Translations under genes and position numbers: made by a program | In this document: positions 57,536-64,000 of the stretch, piece by piece | Position numbering within the stretch: the stretch's first letter is position 1 | How the letters are laid out: every line of letters begins with the position of its first letter | Assembly (NCBI GenBank): GCA_030063045.1 | Contig: JAQSEB010000111.1 | Location: 806,001-870,000 of the forward strand | Direction of reading: 5' to 3' | Length of the DNA: 64,000 nt | DNA from: Pratylenchus scribneri | Taxonomy: Eukaryota > Nematoda > Chromadorea > Rhabditida > Pratylenchidae | Notes under the pieces: generated by a model | Seen by the model: only the letters and a program-made list of their open reading frames with translations | The model's database searches: none | What the model was told of the DNA's origin: nothing

Positions 57536-58362
57536 TTTTTGTGGAAATTCGGCTTATTTATTAATTTATTTTTAATATTTATTGTGATTGGATCTGAATT
57601 GCATTTATTTATCATTTAAAGACTGGTTTAATTTTTATTTGGATTTATTTGTTTAAATTTTTGGCAATTATAATATTTTTCAATACCCGAATAATAAATT
57701 TCCTTTCTTCTTGAAAGTAAGCTTCGAGATCAATTATAGAAAAACCTTTAAAAATATCAAATAATTCCCGAAAAACTAATCATTTATATTAAATTAATGA
57801 TAATAGTTGTTTGCAATTGAATTTAGCATATTCGCATTTAGCACCTTTCCAAGTAGATGAACCGAAACTAAAAAATTGGTTAAAATTTTGAAAATATTTT
57901 ATATTTATATAAAAATGGGTTGGATAAAACTTGAATTCAATTCTAAAATTTCGCTTATAAAAAGTTATAATTTAATTATAATTATTAATTAAGATTCCTG
58001 GAAATTGACATAAATTTTATTCTTTTTTAAATGATTTAAAAATGTTGAAAGAAGAAATAAAAGTGAAAGAATATTTTACCATTTTATATTGGAATACAAT
58101 GGGATCTATGGAAATTTGAAATGAAGATAGGAAATGTAGATTGTGGCATCGGTAGGGCAATGGAAATTGTACAATGGGCTTTGCAATTGAATTGAATAAT
58201 AATAAAAAATGGCACAATAGACAATATAAATAAAATAGGTCAAATCGTAGAATGGGAGAATTCCTACTTAAAAATGAAGAAAAAACATAAATTGAAATAC
58301 CGATAAGGATCAAATGAATTGGTAAAATATTTGCCTAAGGTTACCTTTTTATTTCGCTTTGT

Positions 58363-59173
58363 TACCGTAAATTTCCTATTTGAAGCCCCCTCTCTATTTG
58401 AAGCCCCCTTCCTATTTGAAGCCCCCTCTAGAAGGTCTATGAAATTTATAAGCCCCCTCTCTATTTGAAGCCCCCTCTCTATTTGAAGCCCCCTCCCTAT
58501 TTGAAGCCCCCTCCCTATTTGAAGCCCCCTCCCTATTTGAAGCCCCCTCTAGAAGGTCTATGAAATTTATAAGCCCCCTCTCTATTTGAAGCCCCCTCCC
58601 TATTTGAAGCCCCCTCTAGAAGGTCTATGAAATTTATAAGCCCCCTCTCTATTTGAAGCCCCCTCCCTATTTGAAGCCCCCTCCCTATTTGAAGCCCCTC
58701 TAAATTTTTTTTTTTCAATTTTTCTCAATTTTATAAATACCTTTATTTTTTGCCGAAAAACAAGCGGTGAATTGCAAAAACATTTTGGAAAAAATGTTTT
58801 GAATCGTAAAAACAATTTAGATTTCAAAAAACATCTTCAAAAACATGTTTTTTGCAAATTTTAAAAAGATGTTCTAAAAATGCTTTGAAGAAAAAAAACG
58901 ATTTGCAAATTTTAAAAACATCTAAAAATGTTTGGAATCACCAAAAACATCTATTAAATGAAAAATTGTAAAAACATGTTGTAAAAATATGTTTTGGGTT
59001 GTAAAAAATGCTCTGATTTGTTGCAAATTTTATCGAAATATTTTTCATCAATATTTCCTCTCTGAAATTTATAAACCCCCTCTCTATTTGAAGCCCCCTT
59101 CCTATTTGAAGCCCCCTCTAGAAGGTCTATGAAATTTATAAGCCCCGGGGCTTCTAATAGGAAATTTACGGTA
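58363..59173. repeat. foldback element with 18-bp tandem array, copy B
   Basis: Same element as 45060-45722, but the CTATTTGAAGCCCCCTCC array spans about 333 bp (58372-58705) against about 186 bp. It includes repeated composite blocks TAGAAGGTCTATGAAATTTA, so expansion occurred after the segmental duplication (or contraction in copy A). Confidence 0.8.
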
Positions 59174-59202
59174 TTAGGAAAGAATCTAATACGGTAAATG
59201 AG

Positions 59203-59837
59203 ATAGATTGATGATTGTGTGTGCCATTTTGCTTGAGGATAAAATGCCGACAGTGTCTCAATTTAAGATATTTTTTGATTGTCATTGACAGGGAATTTTC
59301 TATATTGTCCTTTGATGGGATTCAATTTTTAATTAAATGTGTTAACCAATCCATTAAAGAATTCATAAAAATAATTCGCAAACCATTTTTAGTCACGCGA
59401 AATTAGGGCATATCATTATAATTTGCTAAATATGGCTTTTTGTGCAATGTTTGCGCATTTCGCTGATCACTTCCTAAAATTAAAAAATTTTAAATAATCA
59501 TATTTTTCTAGTCTAATATTCATTAATAAAATGATTTTTCGCTGGTTTTAGGAGCGATGGCATTTTGCTACTGGAATTGATCAAATTTATCTACGGTAAT
59601 ATTTTTTGGTTAAAACCATTCCTTGTTGAATCATTTTTTATTTTTAAACATCCAAAAACAATTTACAGTTTAATTCCGGCAATTCTATCATCTCCTGTTA
59701 ACTACTTTTTAGTATATAAATGTTCTAGAATAATTAATTTTTTTGACCTTTTCCAAATTAAATTATTACATGAAAAATTGTCGAGCATGGGGCGAGAAGA
59801 AAAATTGGCATCCAAACATAAAATAAGAACGGATTGA
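59203..59837 (+). other. two small open frames, possible decayed gene, copy B
   Basis: Copies of the frames at 45764 and 46114. In the first frame one visible substitution (GGC to GGG) is silent. Coding status undecided. Confidence 0.3.
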
Positions 59838-59958
59838 AATTGAACTTAATGAGTAATACAAGCTATACATACAATCATCTTATCATATATCATCCTCGCT
59901 GGTTTTCTTTTCTATTAAATTCATCAAATTTTCAATTTTATTCAATAAAAGAAACTAA

Positions 59959-61563
59959 TTAAATATAAATTATATCGTGTATTGCACAATTTTGGAGGAC
60001 TTTTTTGAATTGCTTGAAGTGCCATTCTTTCTTCCCAAAATTCGCGTTGATTGAATCGTCATTACGGGACAATTGGACAGCAGGGAAAATTTGGAGAGTT
60101 GCATATTTTGCTGGCAATTTAGCCATCCCTGAATTTGAATTATTAATTTAACTAATATTTTCATCATATTTTTTAATTTTTTTATCCGTTCCGTACTATT
60201 ATATTACATTTTTCAAATATTTTTAAAATTATTTTACCCAACAATTCGCCATTCAATGTGGCAAAGCATTTTATAGATGAATTTGACAGGGAACGGATTA
60301 TGCCAACGCCGACCATGTCTCCTTCTTTAAAATTTTCATCAGCAATTCCGATTACAATGTGATATTTATCAATCATTATATATTTTTTGCAACATATCCC
60401 TATTGAATTATTTTCATCTCCAAGCCATTTGTCTTCCAAAGGAAATTGTTGATCACAAAATCCAATGTTTATGTCCTTCCTAAATTAGCATTTTTTAATC
60501 AAAGTATAAGAAATTATTTTGTCTGAAATAGCAGTAGCAGATTATTTTTAGAATACTTTTATATATAGGCATTAATTTATTTTATTTTGAAAATTTAAAA
60601 ATACCAAATCTTGATCATTTGTATTTCAAAGTAAAAGGCAATAAATGGCTTTTTGGCTCACAATCTCAAATTTATTGGAATCGGCAAAATAGCCCGAACG
60701 CAATTGAAATTGAATCCTATAATGATATTTATTTTTAAAATAATTTTATTTGAATTTTGGCAATTCTTCAGAATTACGGTATAAAAATTTTAAAATTTTA
60801 TGAGCAATTTTTAAAAGAAATGACAAAAAAATTTCAGATGGCATTAGTAATATGAACAGACTATGGACAAACTTTACTATTATCTCATCTTTTCGGTCAA
60901 AAAAAAATTTTGCCTTCAATGAAGCATTTTGTTAAAATCTTCATTTTAAAATTTTTAACTAAATATTTTAAATTTTTGTCACTATTTTTCAATTTTCTAT
61001 AATATTATTTTTTTCTCACTGCAATACCCTAAATTAAATTAAAAATCTATTTTAGTTAAACAATTTTGAGATATTCCAAAAGATTGCCTAAAATTCTACA
61101 ATTATAATTTTTATATATTTTACCAGGTAAACCAGAATAATCAGCGACAAATAAATCCTCTAAAATTGTCAAATTGGGTGAGCAATCGCCTAAATTCCAT
61201 TTGTTGCCCTTCATTTCCTGAAATTCATTATTATTTTAATTTTTCTATAAATATATTCAACCTCTTTAATGGCCTTGAACATTTTTTGAACATTTCTGGC
61301 CAGAAGTCCATTTGGAATTTTGGCCAGAAGACCAAAAGCAATTACCAGCGGCAATGAGGCGAACATTTCATTGAGTAATTTGGCTGGCATTCCATGGCTG
61401 CGAATCGGTGATTTGCGCCACTGAAAATATTTTATTAATGCCAAAATTTATTCAAAATTGAATTTCTCATTCCCCTTACCTTCTTCACTGCTAAATTTAT
61501 TTCATTTTCTATTAATTTCCTCTTTTCTGATATTCCCTTTTCATTGTTCTTTTCTTCATTCAT
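59959..61563 (-). CDS. SPRY-domain protein, copy 4
   Basis: Counterpart of copy 2, nearly identical. Start at 61563 (MNEEKNNEKGISEKRKL), stop TAA at 59959. Substitutions include GMPAKLLNEMFASLPLVIAF in the helical block and several differences in the last exon. All exons stay open. The SIGIC variant of the SPRY core is kept. Confidence 0.88.
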
Positions 61564-61792
61564 TTTTTCGCAGAATTTCGGTTTATTATTTATTTTATTT
61601 ACTTTGGTCTGTTAGAATCTGAAATGCAGATTATTTAATAATTTTTCCTTTAAAATATTTGGATTTGATTTTAGTTGCGAATAATTTTTGTTAATATATA
61701 AATTTGTGTTTATTTTAAAATTGGGAAGATATCAGAATCAAAATAGTATGATTTAATAAAATAATGGGGTAAAATGGAATTAAACATTTAGC

Positions 61793-62194
61793 CAGGGATG
61801 CCATAATAGATAATACCACATAAATACGGCATTTGCCGTATTTTTGATAGCTCTGCCGTATTTTTGCCGTAGTTTCACAAATCATACCAAGTTAATAAAA
61901 TTCGCTAAATTTTTGGCTGCGCGGCTATTTTTGGCTTAAATTTTTCGCTGCGCGGCCATTTCTGACTAAAATGTTGCCCAAACAACCCATTTTTTAATTA
62001 AACTTGTGATTTTTAAAGCTTAAGCCATCTTTATTTCACAGCCTAAATTGCTTATCACAAGTTAGATATATTTGCATTTTAACAAGTTTTCAAGCATGCC
62101 ATATTTTTGCCGTATTTTAAAAAATTTTTGCTTTATTTTTCTGGATTTTTTGAGGGAAATGCCACATTTTTGTGTTTTGGAGATGGCATCCCTG
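61793..62194. mobile_element. hAT-type MITE with 8-bp TSD (copy B)
   Basis: Same family as 49113-49539 (termini CAGGGATGCCATAAT / GAGATGGCATCCCTG). Perfect target duplication CATTTAGC at 61785-61792 and 62195-62202. The empty site is visible in the first duplicon at about 48344 as a single CATTTAGC followed by CCTTATCTAAGG. Confidence 0.92.
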
Positions 62195-62747
62195 CATTTA
62201 GCCCTTATCTAAGGAAATGAATCTAAAATAACCAAATATGGTTTTTGACAAACAATTTACCCTAAAATTAGTTTGAACAAAATAATGCTTATTAAAAATA
62301 TCAAGGAAGATTCTTATAGGAAAATGTTGCTCTGCACACTAAACAATATGCATATGAAAAAATGCAATTCTGATTCTGTCATTTTTGGAATATAATGTGC
62401 TCTTTGGAATAGGAGATTTGGATTGGGAATGGGAATGACGAGAAGACATCGATGATTTGGCATTGCAATTGAATTGAATAATTGTGAAATGGCATATAAA
62501 ATATATTTATTTTTTTACTGAGGCAATTGTTCCATAATTTTTAGATTTAAAAATGAAGGAAAATCGGATACCGTTGAGAATTAAATGAATTTGGGAAATT
62601 ATCCTAAAGGTACAAATTATCAAATGATAATGGAGTGCACAAATTTAATTTCTCTAATAAAATGCAAATTCCAATGTCCAATCCAGTGATAGATTTAAAA
62701 TTCTATTATTCTGCGATTGTCATAGGATTAAATTTTCTTTCTATATT

Positions 62748-63010
62748 TTACATTAAAAATTTATCAGAAATGAAATAAACTCTTAGAATTATAAAGAAAT
62801 AAGCCACGTATAGGGCGCCAAAATTGAGGATTTTTTGGTGAAATTTTAATAATTCTTTCTTTATAATTAATTTATAAACGAAAGCGGCAAATTTAATTGA
62901 AATTTTTGATGGCAAAGCATCGAAGAATTCATTGAATGCTATGCCAAATAAATAAATAATTGCTAGATCTATTTCACAATGTTGCTTCATTATCCCAATA
63001 AAATGCAAAA
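62748..63010 (-). CDS. 3' exon of an unidentified membrane protein
   Basis: Open frame with alternating hydrophobic and basic stretches: NALLHFIGIMKQHCEIDLAI, IYLFGIAFNEFFDALPSK, ILNFGALYVAYFFIILRVYF, ending DKFLM-stop. No start or acceptor could be fixed because a MITE lies immediately upstream. The homologous stretch in the first duplicon is frame-broken, so this may also be a decaying gene. Confidence 0.35.
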
Positions 63011-63056
63011 GGGCATTTCCCCCACAAAAAAATACAAAATGGGTGTTGCCTTGCCC

Positions 63057-63436
63057 CCCAGGGCTGCCAGATGGTTTTTCAGTTTGGGGGGCATTTCGTG
63101 AAAAAAAGGGGGCATTTGGGCTTTGGGGGGCATTTTCGGTAAAAAAGGGGGCATTTTGGGGGGCATTTTTAAAAAGTGCCAAAAATGCAAAAATTTTTGC
63201 CAAAAATGGCCGCGCAGCGAAAAATTAGACCAAAAATTTGCCGCGCAGCGAAAAATTAGACCAAAAATTTGCCGCGCAGCGAAAAATTAGACCGAAAAAT
63301 AATAAAAAAGAGAAAAAATGACAAAATTTTAAAAAGGGGGCATTTGGGGGGCAACTCGGCTCGGGGGGCACAAAAGGGGGCAAAATCTCAAAAAGGGGGA
63401 AAATGCCCCCCGTAGGGGTACATTCTGGCAGCCCTG
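63057..63436. mobile_element. hAT-type MITE with G-rich interior
   Basis: Termini CAGGGCTGCCAGATG / CATTCTGGCAGCCCTG. Probable 8-bp target duplication CCTTGCCC (63049-63056, 63437-63444), with two extra C at the left junction. The interior is packed with GGGGGGCATTT units and three tandem copies of GCCGCGCAGCGAAAAATTAG, a motif also present (inverted) in the other two hAT-type MITEs. Confidence 0.78.
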
Positions 63437-63640
63437 CCTTGCCCTCAAAAATTGCTTGTAATCCCGTGTTATGATTTGAAATATGGGAGGAGCAACCAAA
63501 TTTGAGAAAATGATCTTTAGCTGAATGCCATTAAAACAAAAATTAATTTGAAAATCTTAATTATTATCATAATGTATACAAAGATTTTATCATAAGTTCA
63601 GAATATTTTGTTATTTTTAAATTAAAATGCGATTTCGATA

Positions 63641-63958
63641 TCAAATTATTAATTTGTTCTTCTTCAATTTACAGCTATCAGCATTAAAAGAGTCATTTGG
63701 GATTATATCCATAATTGCAGTCGCATCGCCGACAATCTTGAATTTTTTGGGGAATAAATAAATATTCATAGCAAATTTGATACGGACATGAACAAAACGA
63801 ATAATGTTGCGTAAATCTTCTGCAGGAAGTCCAATGTTGACATCGGCAATCCCCTTATTATCCATGCAGATCAAAACAGAGTAATCATCTAAATATTTGA
63901 TTACTGCCTTGAATTCTGAACCAGCATTGAAGGAATGTTTTCCCACTCTGTGTGATCC
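63641..63958 (-). CDS. last exon of a protein of possible galectin-like fold (5' end outside window)
   Basis: Exon begins after TTTTTAG at 63959 and stops at 63641. It reads GSHRVGKHSFNAGSEFKAVI, KYLDDYSVLICMDNKG..., LRNIIRFVHVRIKFAMNIYL..., ending KLKKNKLII. The beta-strand spacing F-x(3)-I-x(6)-Y-x-V recalls the second half of a galactoside-binding lectin domain, but the sugar-contact residues are not obvious. The rest of the gene is beyond position 64000. Confidence 0.5.
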   Translation of the reverse strand, partial: GSHRVGKHSFNAGSEFKAVIKYLDDYSVLICMDNKGIADVNIGLPAEDLRNIIRFVHVRIKFAMNIYLFPKKFKIVGDATAIMDIIPNDSFNADSCKLKKNKLII

Positions 63959-64000
63959 CTAAAAATTCATTATATTGAATTAATCGAAAGCGAATAACCT

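Larger units (their letters stand above)
55718..62770. repeat. segmental duplication, copy B
   Basis: Direct copy of 43005-48970. It is longer because of three insertions or expansions: the foldback element at 56453-57030, a larger 18-bp array at 58363-58705 and the hAT-type MITE at 61793-62194. Confidence 0.9.

Overview
The window looks like nuclear DNA from a small, very AT-rich nematode genome. Evidence: short introns (often 40-60 nt) with TTTCAG-type acceptors; nematode-type families (a DB-module protein, a multi-exon Cys-rich protein of lustrin type, serpentine receptors, a divergent nuclear hormone receptor, a ZP cuticlin-like protein); and a local expansion of SPRY-domain genes. SPRY expansions are well known in plant-parasitic Tylenchina, so a tylenchid is the best guess, but the species cannot be fixed from the sequence. 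Gene models below were spliced by hand from GT(GC)..AG signals and reading-phase agreement. There is no transcript evidence.

Layout. 1-11.6 kb: a small secreted protein (-), a signal-peptide-bearing epoxide hydrolase (-), a 7TM receptor (+) and a long secreted Cys-rich modular protein (-). 12-19.9 kb: a second serpentine receptor (-), a tRNA-derived SINE, a secreted DB-module protein (-) and a nuclear hormone receptor (+). 20-24 kb: an unidentified gene (+) whose coding exon is interrupted by a 1.2-kb hAT-like element with an 8-bp target duplication. 24-28 kb: a Ly6-like GPI protein (-) and a ZP/cuticlin-like membrane protein (-). 28-33 kb: a nuclear-receptor exon fossil, a duplicated intergenic element and a RASEF/Rab45-type EF-hand Rab GTPase (-). 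34-37 kb: small secreted or Cys-rich novel proteins. 38-42.6 kb: an MFS carboxylate-type transporter (+) and a secreted EF-hand protein (+).

43-64 kb is dominated by a direct segmental duplication (about 43-49 kb and 55.7-63 kb). Each copy carries two SPRY genes whose N-terminus has a faintly F-box-like helix block. Between the copies lie an aspartate aminotransferase pseudogene split by a 25-bp minisatellite and an HSP70 gene that has lost the whole beta-sandwich peptide-binding subdomain while keeping the ATPase domain and the EEVD tail.

The window is rich in non-autonomous DNA transposons. Three short hAT-type MITEs have 8-bp target duplications, two of them with an empty counterpart in the other duplicon. 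There is a foldback family sharing a GACGC core, sitting mostly in introns, and another family whose terminal repeat has expanded into an 18-bp tandem array. The most notable items are the SBD-beta-less HSP70, the SPRY duplicons with dated insertions, the exon-disrupting hAT copy and the secreted Cys-rich proteins of unknown fold.
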